A stretch of 64,000 nucleotides of DNA from Ruania halotolerans (lineage in GTDB: Bacteria; Actinomycetota; Actinomycetes; Actinomycetales; Beutenbergiaceae), in the NCBI RefSeq assembly GCF_021049285.1, contig NZ_CP088017.1, positions 1,313,380 to 1,377,379 on the forward strand, in the 5' to 3' direction. The notes under the pieces are model-generated. The model saw only the letters and a list, made by a program, of their open reading frames with translations, had not been told where the DNA came from and searched no databases. Made by a program: the position numbers and the translations under genes. Below, one piece after another: positions 1 to 8,304 of the stretch; position 1 is the first letter of the stretch, and every line of letters starts with the position of its first letter.

Positions 1-902
1 AGGTCTCTGGGTTCGTCGAGGATGTCATCACCGGTGTGGTGACCGAGGCCACCTCGAACCCCCACCCGGAGCAGTGGGACCTGGAGCAGCTCTGGACGGA
101 TCTGCGCACCATCTACCCGGTCTCGATCACTCCCGAAGAGGTCATCGAGGAGGCCGGGCACGTCACGCGGTTGAGCACCGAGGGGCTCGTCGCTGAACTC
201 GTCTCGGACGCGAAGGTTGCCTATGCGGCCCGGGAACAGGAGCTCACCAGTGAGGTGATGCGCCAGGTGGAGCGCCGCGTGGTGCTCTCCGTGCTGGACC
301 GCAAGTGGCGCGAGCACCTCTACGAGATGGACTACCTCAAGGAGGGTATCGGCCTGCGGGCGATGGCCCAGCGTGATCCGCTGGTGGAGTACCAGCGCGA
401 GGGTTACCAGCTCTTCCAGGCGATGAACGAGTCGATCAAGGAAGAAGTGGTCGGGTACCTGTTCAACCTTGAGGTGAAGAAGAAGGCGGATCCGGACGAG
501 ACTGACGGCGCGGCTGCCGAGGCGGGCCCGCTCCCTGCGGTGGCTGCTGACGGCGGAGCCTCACCCCAGGGTGGTTCTGCCGCACCGGGTGGTGGGTCCG
601 GTATGGCCGCCGCACAGTCGCGTCAGGGCCAGGGTGGTCGCCGGGCGGGGCGCAAGTCTGCGCCGCAGCGGCCCAGTGCCCCCGCCGCTGAGGCGGAAGA
701 CCCGCTCGGTCTCGGTGCCCCGCAACGGGCAACCGCATTGCAGTACTCGGCTCCGAGTGCGGATGGTGACGGGGGAACCACCGTGCGTGGTAGCGGCCCT
801 GCCCCTCGTGGATCCGGCGAGGATTCAGGATCTGCAGGGGCCTCGGGTGCGAACCGTGAGGCTCGCCGGCGTGCGGCGAAGGCGGCCAAGAAGCGGCGCT
901 GA
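1..902 (+). CDS. secA: Preprotein translocase ATPase SecA, C-terminal part (5' end outside window)
   Basis: SecA is the cytoplasmic ATPase that drives preproteins through SecYEG. The open frame enters from the left edge in the frame of base 3, so the N-terminal nucleotide-binding motor is not visible. About 300 residues remain. They include the helical scaffold/wing region with 'LDRKWREHLYEMDYLKEGI' and 'RDPLVEYQREGY', both highly conserved in SecA, then a roughly 150-residue low-complexity tail rich in Ala, Gly, Pro and Gln that ends in a basic 'REARRRAAKAAKKRR'. The Cys-rich zinc motif found at the end of many SecA proteins is absent, as is usual for actinobacterial SecA1. The Rv3235-family gene that follows on the other strand is a common actinobacterial neighbour. 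The family call is secure; the full length cannot be judged. Confidence 0.96.
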   Translation, partial: VSGFVEDVITGVVTEATSNPHPEQWDLEQLWTDLRTIYPVSITPEEVIEEAGHVTRLSTEGLVAELVSDAKVAYAAREQELTSEVMRQVERRVVLSVLDRKWREHLYEMDYLKEGIGLRAMAQRDPLVEYQREGYQLFQAMNESIKEEVVGYLFNLEVKKKADPDETDGAAAEAGPLPAVAADGGASPQGGSAAPGGGSGMAAAQSRQGQGGRRAGRKSAPQRPSAPAAEAEDPLGLGAPQRATALQYSAPSADGDGGTTVRGSGPAPRGSGEDSGSAGASGANREARRRAAKAAKKRR

Positions 903-911
903 GTTCCGCCG

Positions 912-1421
912 TCAGCCGATCCGTACGGCGGTGGTACGCCACCTGCCGCGATGTGCCTCCAGGCGCACGGCAGCGGCGCGTACTCGCGCACCGTCGTGCA
1001 GGACCACCGAGCACTCCCAGATGCCATCGGTGACCTCGCATGAATGCACTCGTTTGATGGCGACGGCACGCGGCCGCCGGGGACGCCCAGCGATCTGGAT
1101 CCCTAGGGCAGCGCGTCGGTTCAACGCCGTCCAGACGGTGGGGTCGAGCCACCGGCTCAGTTGAGCGACCGGGCGCATACCCAGGAGCGCCTCCGCACTT
1201 GCCCGCACGATCACGCCGGCCCATTCGGCCGCATCGGGCCGTTCCGAGGTCCGCCCGTTTGACCACACCAGCCGCGGAGCGGGCGCCTCGTTCTCAGGTC
1301 CTGGTGGATGCTCGGCGGCGGTGGCGTCGAAACGGAGCCGGTCCCAGCGATCCTCCGGAACGGCAGGAGCAGCATGGGGGTGGGCTCGGGCGGTGGTGTA
1401 GTCCAGTGCGGGCGTGCTCAT
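912..1421 (-). CDS. Rv3235 family (DUF6459-type) protein
   Basis: A 169-residue protein of the small actinobacterial family named after M. tuberculosis Rv3235; its biochemical function is unknown. The recognisable part is the C-terminal half: 'AGVIVRASAEALLGMRPVAQ', 'LSRWLDP', and a final segment 'SCEVTDGIWECSVVLHDG..VRAAAVRLE' that would form a small beta-rich domain. The N-terminal 50 residues look disordered. Two adjacent ATG codons are possible; the AAAGGAG ribosome site lies only 2 bases before the first (1424) but 5 before the second, so 1421 is chosen. The gene runs tail-to-tail against secA, as in many actinobacteria, and the LysM membrane gene lies upstream on the same strand, so the two may be co-transcribed. 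No catalytic motif is visible. Confidence 0.8.
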   Translation of the reverse strand: MSTPALDYTTARAHPHAAPAVPEDRWDRLRFDATAAEHPPGPENEAPAPRLVWSNGRTSERPDAAEWAGVIVRASAEALLGMRPVAQLSRWLDPTVWTALNRRAALGIQIAGRPRRPRAVAIKRVHSCEVTDGIWECSVVLHDGARVRAAAVRLEAHRGRWRTTAVRIG

Positions 1422-1521
1422 CATTGCTCCTTTGTCTGCGACTGTGCGGTCTCTGGCCGCGTCTCGTTCGGTGGCGTCCCGGTGGGTGGGTGCTGTGCGC
1501 TGAGGGGAGCACCGCCGCGTG

Positions 1522-2439
1522 TCATTGGCGGACCTGATCAGTGGCGGGGGCTCGCAGCTGCATGCCAGGCAGGATCAGATCTGGATCGGCACCGACCATG
1601 TCCTCGTTTGCCGCGTACCACCGCGGCCAGGCTGCGGCGATCTGCGCCGACGACGGATCCGGCGGCAGATGGTCAGCGGCGATCGACCACAGGGAGTCCC
1701 CGGGCAGGACTTCATACGTCATCTCGGTGTTGTCCTGCTCCGCCGGCGTTTCGGTCTCGTCCTCGTCTTCGGCGTCGGCTTCGGCGTCGGCTTCGGCGTC
1801 GGCCGGATGATCGGTGGTGCGTCCCGGGACCTCCCGGCCTGCGGGTGATCGCTGTTCGGGTGACGTGGATGCCTCCGGGCGCTCCTGAGCACCGTGCTCG
1901 TCAACAGGTTCGGGATCGGTGACCCAGCCGAGATCGTCTGGTGCCTCCGCCCGATCCTGGCTCGCCGCGGCGATCTCCATCGATCCCGCACCGGCGGGGG
2001 TGGTGACGGCGTGCGCAGGAGCGGCGAAGAATCCGGCGGCGAGTGCGGCACTGGTGCCGATACCCACGAGCCGCGCGATTCCTGGAGCTCCTCGGCGCCG
2101 GATCATGCGCTCTGCGGTCGTCCAGGCCCCGCCCACCGCCCGCACGGCCAGGCAGAGCACACCGAGGGAGGCGCTGAGGGCGTACCACGCGGCCACAAGC
2201 GTGCCCACGGCCGCGGCGGCCGCGGTCGTCACCTCGTCGATCGAGGCGCCGCCGGTGCGGTGCGCGTTCTCCATGCTGCGGACGGCTTCGAGTCCGAGCT
2301 GTCCGATCAGCACAGCGAGAGCGCTCGTACCCACTGTTGTCAGGAGGCCGAGGCCAAGCCGCGAGCCGGTGCCCGGCCGGGTTCCTGGCGTCGTGGTGCT
2401 CCGCGTGTGATGCCGAACTTGTATGTCGATGAGCGTCAT
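1522..2439 (-). CDS. LysM-domain membrane protein
   Basis: A 305-residue envelope protein. Three hydrophobic segments are visible at about residues 26-50, 80-105 and 125-147. A long acidic Ala/Glu/Asp/Pro linker follows (about 150-235), then a C-terminal LysM domain beginning 'YEVLPGDSLWSIAADHLPP' and ending near 'DPDLILPGMQLRAP'. LysM domains bind the glycan of peptidoglycan or related N-acetylglucosamine polymers, so the linker probably reaches into the wall. The acidic linker contains a perfect 12-bp triplication (see repeat). No Shine-Dalgarno sequence precedes the ATG, so a very short or absent leader is possible. The divergent gene at 2549 shares the 109-bp intergenic region. The role is inferred from the domain only. 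Confidence 0.8.
   Translation of the reverse strand: MTLIDIQVRHHTRSTTTPGTRPGTGSRLGLGLLTTVGTSALAVLIGQLGLEAVRSMENAHRTGGASIDEVTTAAAAAVGTLVAAWYALSASLGVLCLAVRAVGGAWTTAERMIRRRGAPGIARLVGIGTSAALAAGFFAAPAHAVTTPAGAGSMEIAAASQDRAEAPDDLGWVTDPEPVDEHGAQERPEASTSPEQRSPAGREVPGRTTDHPADAEADAEADAEDEDETETPAEQDNTEMTYEVLPGDSLWSIAADHLPPDPSSAQIAAAWPRWYAANEDMVGADPDLILPGMQLRAPATDQVRQ
1767..1802. repeat. Three perfect copies of a 12-bp unit inside the LysM gene
   Basis: The unit CTTCGGCGTCGG occurs three times in a row and encodes an Ala-Asp-Ala-Glu repeat in the acidic linker. Unit changes would keep the reading frame and alter only linker length. Confidence 0.85.
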
Positions 2440-2548
2440 ATGATTTCAGTTCGTGTCGGTTCGTGACATTGGATGTGTATAGATGTACATGGATTGTTGG
2501 CGGTTGTCGAGCGTGTGGCCGACCTGTGGACAGCCGTACGCTGGTTCG

Positions 2549-3058
2549 ATGCGATGGGACGATGTCTTCGCCGACCTGCAGGCAGAGTTCGACGCGGCAT
2601 TGCGCAGTGAGGACGAGGCGGAGATCGCCGAACTGGCGCGCGCCGAGATGGCGAGTACGGTGCTGGCGGATCGTTGTCGCGCACGCCGCGGGCACGAGCT
2701 CACCGTGCGCGTGCGTGACGGGAGCGACCGCACCGGCATCATCCTCGAGTCGAACCGCGCGTGGTTGCTGATCGGTGCCGGCGAACGGCGGGTGCTGGTC
2801 CCGATGAGTGCGGTCGTCCTCGCCTGGCCGCTGGGTGGTGAAGTCGCACCAGAGCCGGGAGCCGTGGAGCTGCGGATGGGACTGGGCCGCGCCTTGCGGG
2901 CCTTGGCGCAGACTGGCTCAGAGGTGGCGGTGCGTACTCTCGCGGGCGACCATCGTGGCCGCCTGGCGCGCGTGGGCGCCGATCATTGCGACCTGGTCAC
3001 GCCGCAGGCGCTGATCACCGTGGCCTGGGCGGGACTCATGAGCGTGGAATCTCACTGA
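2549..3058 (+). CDS. Hypothetical actinobacterial protein
   Basis: A 169-residue cytoplasmic protein without signal peptide or membrane segment; I do not recognise a named domain. It begins with an acidic helical stretch ('MRWDDVFADLQAEFDAALRS') and continues into alternating beta-type segments ('LTVRVRDGSDRTGIILES', 'AWLLIGAGERRVLVPMSAVV'), including a possible small beta-barrel. The start at 2549 is preferred over in-frame codons from 2483: a -10-like TACGCT at 2537-2542 sits 6 bases before this ATG, which suits a leaderless transcript, and the residues upstream look non-coding (Cys/Trp-rich). It is divergent from the LysM gene. Function is unknown; being a real gene is supported by codon pattern and length. 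Confidence 0.7.
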   Translation: MRWDDVFADLQAEFDAALRSEDEAEIAELARAEMASTVLADRCRARRGHELTVRVRDGSDRTGIILESNRAWLLIGAGERRVLVPMSAVVLAWPLGGEVAPEPGAVELRMGLGRALRALAQTGSEVAVRTLAGDHRGRLARVGADHCDLVTPQALITVAWAGLMSVESH

Positions 3059-3112
3059 CGCAACAGTCGGCGGCGGTTGCGGCACCTGACGTCCAGCGGT
3101 GACCTGGATTGC

Positions 3113-3331
3113 CTAGTCCTCGCCGTGGTCGCCGGTCTGCAGCCGCTCGGCGGTACGCGTGTACATCCGCTCGATGTAGGCCTCGAGTTCGGTGTTCTCC
3201 ACCCGCCAGACACCCTTGCCGCCGATCTGGATACCGCGAAGCTCGCCGGTGCGCACCAGGGCGCGCGCCTGCGACATGGTGATCTGCAGGATCTCCGTGA
3301 CATCTGCGAGTGAGAGGAACCGCTGCTCCAT
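3113..3331 (-). CDS. Excisionase-type helix-turn-helix protein
   Basis: A 72-residue MerR/excisionase-like DNA-binding protein. The pattern 'FLSLADVTEILQITMSQARALVRTGEL' is the winged helix-turn-helix, followed by the wing 'GGKGVWRVENTELEAYIERMY', typical of the small actinobacterial 'helix-turn-helix domain' family. Codons upstream of 3331 are open but encode Cys-rich sequence unlike the family, so the ATG at 3331 is used. It lies between a hypothetical gene and the SAF/CpaE-like pair and is transcribed opposite to both. There is no integrase or phage gene nearby, so the Xis-like fold should be read as a general transcription factor. The target is unknown. Confidence 0.82.
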   Translation of the reverse strand: MEQRFLSLADVTEILQITMSQARALVRTGELRGIQIGGKGVWRVENTELEAYIERMYTRTAERLQTGDHGED

Positions 3332-3465
3332 GCCCCCAGTTTGGCACTGAATTCGGCAGCGGACGGCGCACCGAGTCCACTCCTGTGGACAACTGCCATT
3401 CGGCACACACGGAATCGGGCGGTTTGGCAGCATGGGGTCAGTTCGTCGACCAGAGGGGGAGCACT

Positions 3466-4122
3466 ATGACCGCACCAGTGGCACCACGCATTCGCCGCCC
3501 GAGCTGGCGTGATCCGCGCCTGGGAGTCGGTGTGCTGCTGGTCGCTGGGTCCGTTGCGCTCGGATCCTGGGTGGTGAATCAGGCGAACCAGACGGTCGAG
3601 GTCTACGCGGCACCGGATGTGCTCACGCCGGGGGAGACGATCGTGGTGGAGGATCTGGAGCTCGTCTCGGTCAGCGTGCCGGAGGTGGACGCCACCTATG
3701 TGACTCCGCGCAACCCGCCGGAGCCGGGCGCAGTGATAGTGCGGACGGTCCACGAGGGGGAGATCATTCCGCTCGCCTCGGTGGGTGCGGCCGCTGACGT
3801 CGACGTGCGGACCGTGGCCGTGCCGATCGGCACCGCACTGGCCGACAGCATCGGCGTCGGTTCACAGGTTGATGTCTGGGTGGCGGCCGGCGCGGACTCG
3901 CTGGGGTCGGCTGCAGGCGAGGACGAGGTCACCGAGCCGGAGCTGCTGGTCAGCGGCGTGGAGGTGGCGGCCGTGCACGAGGACTCGTCGTTGTTCGCCG
4001 GTCCCGGCACCATGCAGGCCCACCTGCTGGTGCCATCCGGCGAGTTGCCCGCCGTCCTGGCGGCGATGAGTGCGGACTCCGCCATCACGGTGGTTCCGGT
4101 ACCGGGGAGCGGGGCGCCATGA
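3466..4122 (+). CDS. SAF-domain membrane protein (CpaB/RcpC-like)
   Basis: A 218-residue protein with a cytoplasmic N-terminus, one transmembrane helix at about residues 20-38 ('LGVGVLLVAGSVALGSWVV') and an extracytoplasmic SAF domain (about 42-105; 'VLTPGETIVVEDLELVSVSVP' region). SAF domains occur in CpaB-type Flp pilus assembly proteins and flagellar P-ring chaperones. The ATG at 3466 has GAGGGGGA just upstream. The stop overlaps the start of the CpaE-like ATPase gene in an ATGA, so the two are translationally coupled. No pilin, CpaF, TadB/C or secretin genes follow, so a Flp pilus role is only suggested by this pair. Confidence 0.8.
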   Translation: MTAPVAPRIRRPSWRDPRLGVGVLLVAGSVALGSWVVNQANQTVEVYAAPDVLTPGETIVVEDLELVSVSVPEVDATYVTPRNPPEPGAVIVRTVHEGEIIPLASVGAAADVDVRTVAVPIGTALADSIGVGSQVDVWVAAGADSLGSAAGEDEVTEPELLVSGVEVAAVHEDSSLFAGPGTMQAHLLVPSGELPAVLAAMSADSAITVVPVPGSGAP

Positions 4123-5423
4123 CGACGGGAGTCCTCCTCGCGCTGTCCGGCTCTGTGGAGGAGGATCTCGTCGCCCGGATCGGTCGCCATCGCGACCTCC
4201 GGGTGGTCCGGCGCTGCGCCGATGCCGCCGAACTGGTGGCCGCGGCAGTCGCTGGGCTGGGCACCGTTGCCGTGCTCGACGACGAGGAAGTCGTGGACCG
4301 GCGCCTGGTCGCGCGATTGCGATCGGTAGGAGCCGCCACAGTCGTGCTGTGTGACGGCGCTGACTGCGAGCGATACGCCGATCTCGGGGCCATCGCGGTT
4401 CCGCGAGGCGTTGACCCGATGCCTGCCGTGGTGGCGGTGGCCGAGGGTGCGGCGATCACGTCGGTAGCGGAGGAGTTCCCCGGGGAGTCAGACGAACCGG
4501 GTTCGATCGATGGCACCGCAGCGCCCCTGCCGGCGGCCACCCGCCGATCGCCGGTTGAACCACGAGTGATCACGGTGACCGGTGCACCAGGAGCCCCCGG
4601 CCGCACCACGCTCGCCATTGCCCTGGCCGACGAGCTGGCCGCCACCGGTGCGCCGACGATGCTCATCGACGCCGACCTGTGGGGCGGATCCATCGCACAG
4701 ACGCTGGGCCTGGTGGCCGAGTCGGCGGGACTGTCCGCCGCCATCCGCGCCGCCGACCGTGGGAGCCTCGACGATGCCGCACTGGATCGGTTGCTGGTGA
4801 CCATGCCGGATGGCCTTCGCGTACTCACCGGTCTCGCGCGTGCGGCACGATGGCGCGAAGTCGGCCCGGACAGCGTGGATGCCCTGCTCGATCGTGCCCG
4901 ACGACAGGCCGCGTGGGTGGTGGTTGAGGCGCCCGTCTTGGTACCCGAGGATGAGGGCTTCGACGTGGGGCCGGGCCGCAACGCCGTCGCACACACCCTC
5001 CTCGCCGCCGCGCAGGAGGTGCTCGTGGTGGGCGCCGCGGAACCCATCGCGATTCAACGCCTGGTGCAGACCCTGCTGGATCTGCAGGACGTTCCCGGTA
5101 TCGCATCACGACGAACCATCGTGAACCGGTTGCGGCTCTCGGCGGCGGGCCCGCATCCGGATCTGTCCGTGCGTGAAGCCCTGGGCAGATTCGCGGGTGT
5201 CTCCGATCCCCTCCTGGTGCCGGACGATCGCGCACTCGCCGACCGCGCTGTGCTCACGGGAATGACCTGGCGAGCGGCTGGAGCGCTCTCCCCTGCGCGC
5301 CTGGCCGTCAGAGATCTGGCACGCACGTTGCTTGCCGAGGCGGGCCAGCAGGCGGAGGCGACCGGACGCCGTCGGGCCCGGCGGTGGCGCGCCCGGCCCC
5401 GCGGCCGGCGCCGGAGCGGTTGA
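4119..5423 (+). CDS. CpaE/MinD-like P-loop ATPase with altered Walker A
   Basis: A 434-residue protein. Residues 1-125 resemble a receiver-like CpaE N-terminal domain, and a MinD/ParA fold starts near residue 149. The P-loop reads G155-A-P-G-A-P-G-R-T-T164: the position of the catalytic Lys of KGGxGKT is Arg162, and the signature Lys position is Pro157. The following 'LIDADLWGG' (Asp184, Asp186) keeps the acidic switch residues. The C-terminal 20 residues are very basic (Arg-rich). In CpaE-type proteins this ATPase localises pilus or secretion machinery. It is coupled to the SAF gene by a 4-base overlap. Whether it hydrolyses ATP with the Arg substitution cannot be told from sequence. Confidence 0.8.
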   Translation: MTTGVLLALSGSVEEDLVARIGRHRDLRVVRRCADAAELVAAAVAGLGTVAVLDDEEVVDRRLVARLRSVGAATVVLCDGADCERYADLGAIAVPRGVDPMPAVVAVAEGAAITSVAEEFPGESDEPGSIDGTAAPLPAATRRSPVEPRVITVTGAPGAPGRTTLAIALADELAATGAPTMLIDADLWGGSIAQTLGLVAESAGLSAAIRAADRGSLDDAALDRLLVTMPDGLRVLTGLARAARWREVGPDSVDALLDRARRQAAWVVVEAPVLVPEDEGFDVGPGRNAVAHTLLAAAQEVLVVGAAEPIAIQRLVQTLLDLQDVPGIASRRTIVNRLRLSAAGPHPDLSVREALGRFAGVSDPLLVPDDRALADRAVLTGMTWRAAGALSPARLAVRDLARTLLAEAGQQAEATGRRRARRWRARPRGRRRSG

Positions 5424-5483
5424 GGGCGACCGGTCCTGCCAACGGCGACTCCTGCCCGGCGGCGCCTCTGGCAGACTGAGTGG

Positions 5484-5948
5484 ATGCGCGTCTATCTCCC
5501 CGCCACGGTGGCTGAACTGGCCGAGCCCAGCGGCCTGCCCGCCCGCACCGGCCGTGCGGTGACGGCGGCGCTACGGACGGCCCTCGGTGCCGACGCCGAC
5601 GAGGAGATGGCCGAGTACGCGGCCCTGATACTTGCTGCGGAGGATTCACTGGCGAACCTCACCGAGAGCGATGCGATGCGGCGGCTTGTGGTGGCGGCCG
5701 ATGTGCCGGATTCTGCCGTACGTGATGCTGCAGGCCGCGAGGCAGGCGCGGAGCTGGCCCGTGTGCACGTACCCGAGGTGCCGTTCGCCGATGTGGTGAG
5801 TTTCCATGTTGATGCCGCAGACGCCCACACACTCGCCCTGGTGGCCCGTGCGCTCAGCGGTGATGAACAGGCCGTGGCCGAGATCGGTGCGGAAGATCTG
5901 CTCTGGTACGACGTCAGTGAGCGTGAGGTGCTGCTCGCTGAGGTCTGA
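5484..5948 (+). CDS. DUF6912 family protein
   Basis: A 154-residue actinobacterial protein of unknown function. The start 'MRVYLPATVAELAE' and the 'VPEVPFADVVSFHVDAADA' and 'DLLWYDVSEREVLL' segments are typical of the family. It is rich in Ala and acidic residues, with no membrane segment or signal peptide. The ATG at 5484 has no strong ribosome site; a CAGACT -10-like element lies just upstream, so a leaderless transcript is possible. It converges with hisN, whose stop is about 50 bases away. Confidence 0.75.
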   Translation: MRVYLPATVAELAEPSGLPARTGRAVTAALRTALGADADEEMAEYAALILAAEDSLANLTESDAMRRLVVAADVPDSAVRDAAGREAGAELARVHVPEVPFADVVSFHVDAADAHTLALVARALSGDEQAVAEIGAEDLLWYDVSEREVLLAEV

Positions 5949-5996
5949 CGGCGCCACGCGGGCGTCACGGGCGGGGGTGTGCCCCGGCCGACGGTG

Positions 5997-6800
5997 TCAG
6001 TGTCGGCTGAGCTGGGTCAGGACAGTCTCATGCAGGTGCCCGTTGGTGGCCACGGCGCTCCCGCCGAACGGGCCGTCGGCACCCTCCAGCGAGGTGAACC
6101 GCCCGCCGGCTTCAGTGACGATCGGCACCAGCGCGGCCATATCGTAGAGCTCGAGTTCGGGCTCGCAGGCCACGTCCACGGCGCCCTCGGCCACGAGCAT
6201 GTAGCTCCAGAAATCGCCGTAGGCGCGGCTACGCCACACACTCGCCTCGAGCATCAGGAATTCGTCGCGCAGGTCGCGCTCCTCCCAGCCGGCCAAGCTG
6301 GAGTACGACAAGGACGCGTCGGTGATGTCGCGCACTCCGGACACCTGGATTCGGCTGGCTGCTGAGAGGGAGCGACCTGTCCAGGCGCCTGAACCGATGG
6401 CGGCCCACCACCGGCGGCTCAGCGCCGGAGCGCTCACCACGCCCAGCACCGGGTGACCATCGGCGATCAGCGAAATCAACGACGCCCATACAGGCACGCC
6501 CCGGACGAAGTTCTTGGTGCCATCGATCGGATCGATCACCCATTGACGCGGGCCGTGCCCCGTGGTGCCGAACTCCTCGCCGAGAACGGCATCCCGTGGG
6601 CGTGTGCGTGCGAGCTGCGAGCGGACGATCTCCTCGGCCGTGCGGTCGGCGTCGGTGACCGGAGTGGTGTCTGGCTTGGTCTCCACGGTGAGGTCGAGCG
6701 CCTTGAAACGAGACATCGTCTGCGCGTCCACCTGATCGGCGATCACATGCGCCAGCCTCAGGTCGTCGTCGTAGCGCGGCGAGTCAGCGGAGGAGGCCAT
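5997..6800 (-). CDS. hisN: Histidinol-phosphatase (inositol-monophosphatase fold)
   Basis: This 267-residue cytoplasmic enzyme is predicted to remove phosphate from L-histidinol phosphate, the penultimate step of histidine synthesis, in the Mg-dependent inositol-monophosphatase fold used by actinobacteria. Metal-site motifs are 'GEEF' (Glu75-Glu76) and 'DPIDGTKNF' (Asp90, Asp93), with a late acidic metal ligand in 'ELELYDMAALVPI'. The ATG at 6800 begins 'MASSADSPRYDDDLRLAH', the normal family start; longer in-frame codons add Pro/Ser-rich sequence with no similarity. Other members hydrolyse inositol or fructose bisphosphates, so substrate is inferred from overall resemblance to HisN. It converges with the DUF6912 gene and is alone, away from a his operon. 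Confidence 0.88.
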   Translation of the reverse strand: MASSADSPRYDDDLRLAHVIADQVDAQTMSRFKALDLTVETKPDTTPVTDADRTAEEIVRSQLARTRPRDAVLGEEFGTTGHGPRQWVIDPIDGTKNFVRGVPVWASLISLIADGHPVLGVVSAPALSRRWWAAIGSGAWTGRSLSAASRIQVSGVRDITDASLSYSSLAGWEERDLRDEFLMLEASVWRSRAYGDFWSYMLVAEGAVDVACEPELELYDMAALVPIVTEAGGRFTSLEGADGPFGGSAVATNGHLHETVLTQLSRH

Positions 6801-6977
6801 GGCCGCAACGTATCGCGCCGGGCCGTCGAGAGGCTGCAGACACGGCCGAGAGGAGGACCCGCGGACCGAGGCACGTTCCGGCGCCGGAGGGACCTGCCAG
6901 GTGACTCCGACGCTCGAACCTTCCTCCGAGGCAACGGCGGGCTGGTCGCCGGGGAAGCGAGGGGCGGTGTGCGGGGG

Positions 6978-7011
6978 TTGTGCATCCACTCATCAAGTGA
7001 TGTGATGACTT
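6978..7011 (+). promoter_or_regulatory. Predicted promoter with overlapping GntR operator upstream of the DUF4185-type gene
   Basis: A TTGTGC at 6978-6983 and TGTGAT at 7001-7006 are 17 bases apart. The 17-bp pseudo-palindrome at 6995-7011 fits AAGTnATnnnATnACT(T/C) and lies over the -10 element and predicted start point. The same pattern occurs at 8322-8338 on the GntR promoter, so I infer it is that regulator's operator. Outer arms ATCAAGT/ACTTGAT (6992-7014) are perfectly inverted. Confidence 0.62.
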
Positions 7012-7054
7012 GATCATTCATCTCGGAACCTCTCCGACTGGCGAAGGAGCCACA

Positions 7055-8206
7055 ATGAGACCCTCCCGCGTCCTTGCAAGCGCGACCGCCGGCGCAACTG
7101 CGCTGGTTCTGCTCAGCGCCGCCCCGTCCATGGCGGGCAACGACCGGCCCTCATCCCGGTGTGATCTGCTCGATGCAGAGATCTCCACAACTGCACAGGA
7201 GCACGAGGACCTGACCGCACAATTCGGTGCCTACGGCGATAGCGGTCAAGGCTGGACCGGTGGAGATTCCACCTTCTCGATACCGCTGCAGGACGGCCGC
7301 AATGTGTGGGTCTTCTCGGACACCTTCTTGGGTCCAGTGAACTCTGACGGCACTCGCCCGTTGGAGACGCCCTTCCTCAACAACAGCTTCGTTGTGCAGG
7401 ACACGGATGGCCTGAATACGGTCACCGGTGGCACGCCCGCCGAGCCCGCCTCGCTGATCGAACCTCCCGAAGACGGTGGCTGGTACTGGGTGGGCGATGG
7501 GGTCCAGGCCTCGGACGGAACCGTCCAACTCACGGCGCTGCAGTTCTGGTACGGCGGCGGAGGAGCATTCGACTTCGGGTGGGAGAGTAACCACCTGGCC
7601 CGGTTCGATGCCGACACTCTCGAGTTGCTCGCGCTGACCGACCTTCCCTCAGAGTCCGGAGTTCAATGGGCGAGCTGGATCGAACCGGCCGGAAAGTACA
7701 CCTACATCTACGGCGTCGAAGACGGCGGTGCAGAGAAGTTCATGCACGTCGCCCGGGTGCGGGGTACCGATCTCACGGCGCGCTGGCAGTTCTGGACCGG
7801 GAACAGGTGGAGCTGGGATGAGACGCGCACTACCCGGCTGATGGATGGAGTGGCGAACGAGTACAGCGTCTCCGCACTCGCCGACGGCTACCTGTTGATC
7901 ACCCAGGACACTCACGAGATCTTCAGTCGCAACATCGAGGCGTACGTGGCGTGCTCCCCGACCGGTCCATTCCATCCGGTCGGCACCGTCTATGAGATGC
8001 CCGAGGTTGGCGCCGGTGGGAGTTACGGGAACCCGAACATCTTCGCGTACAACGCGCATGAGCATCCTGAGTTGCGGGAGGTGACTGAGAGCGGGATGAC
8101 GACGGTGCTGACCTACAACGTGAACAGCTTCGATTCCGCCGACTTGTACGACGACGTCACCATCTACCGGCCTCGCTTCGTCGAGCTCGAGATCGACATC
8201 GGCTGA
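7055..8206 (+). CDS. Secreted DUF4185/DUF5005-type beta-propeller protein
   Basis: A 383-residue exported protein. Residues 1-27 form a Sec signal peptide (basic start, hydrophobic 'GATALVLLSAAPSMAG'). The mature part has the family hallmark 'VWVFSDTFLG' near residue 88 and repeated Trp/Gly-rich blades ('GGWYWVGDGVQ', 'WASWIEP', 'YTYIYGVEDGG'), as expected for a five-bladed propeller related to glycoside-hydrolase folds. The activity of the family is not settled. The ATG at 7055 has GAAGGAG upstream; the open frame from 7010 includes the operator region and is not used. It shares a predicted operator with the downstream GntR gene, so it probably acts outside the cell on the polymer whose fragments the ABC importer takes up. 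That link is inference. Confidence 0.75.
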   Translation: MRPSRVLASATAGATALVLLSAAPSMAGNDRPSSRCDLLDAEISTTAQEHEDLTAQFGAYGDSGQGWTGGDSTFSIPLQDGRNVWVFSDTFLGPVNSDGTRPLETPFLNNSFVVQDTDGLNTVTGGTPAEPASLIEPPEDGGWYWVGDGVQASDGTVQLTALQFWYGGGGAFDFGWESNHLARFDADTLELLALTDLPSESGVQWASWIEPAGKYTYIYGVEDGGAEKFMHVARVRGTDLTARWQFWTGNRWSWDETRTTRLMDGVANEYSVSALADGYLLITQDTHEIFSRNIEAYVACSPTGPFHPVGTVYEMPEVGAGGSYGNPNIFAYNAHEHPELREVTESGMTTVLTYNVNSFDSADLYDDVTIYRPRFVELEIDIG

Positions 8207-8304
8207 GTCCCATTCCGCCGCCGTGGCGCGACTCGCGGACGTGATCCGGCAGCGCTTCGCCTGTCGCGACAAGTCGGCGGTGGGAGTGGTGGCTCGACAC
8301 GGGC

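Noticed and set aside
3113-3331. Excisionase-like gene as evidence for a prophage or integrative element
   Set aside because: No integrase, attachment-site repeat, replication or structural gene nearby; such HTH proteins are common stand-alone regulators.
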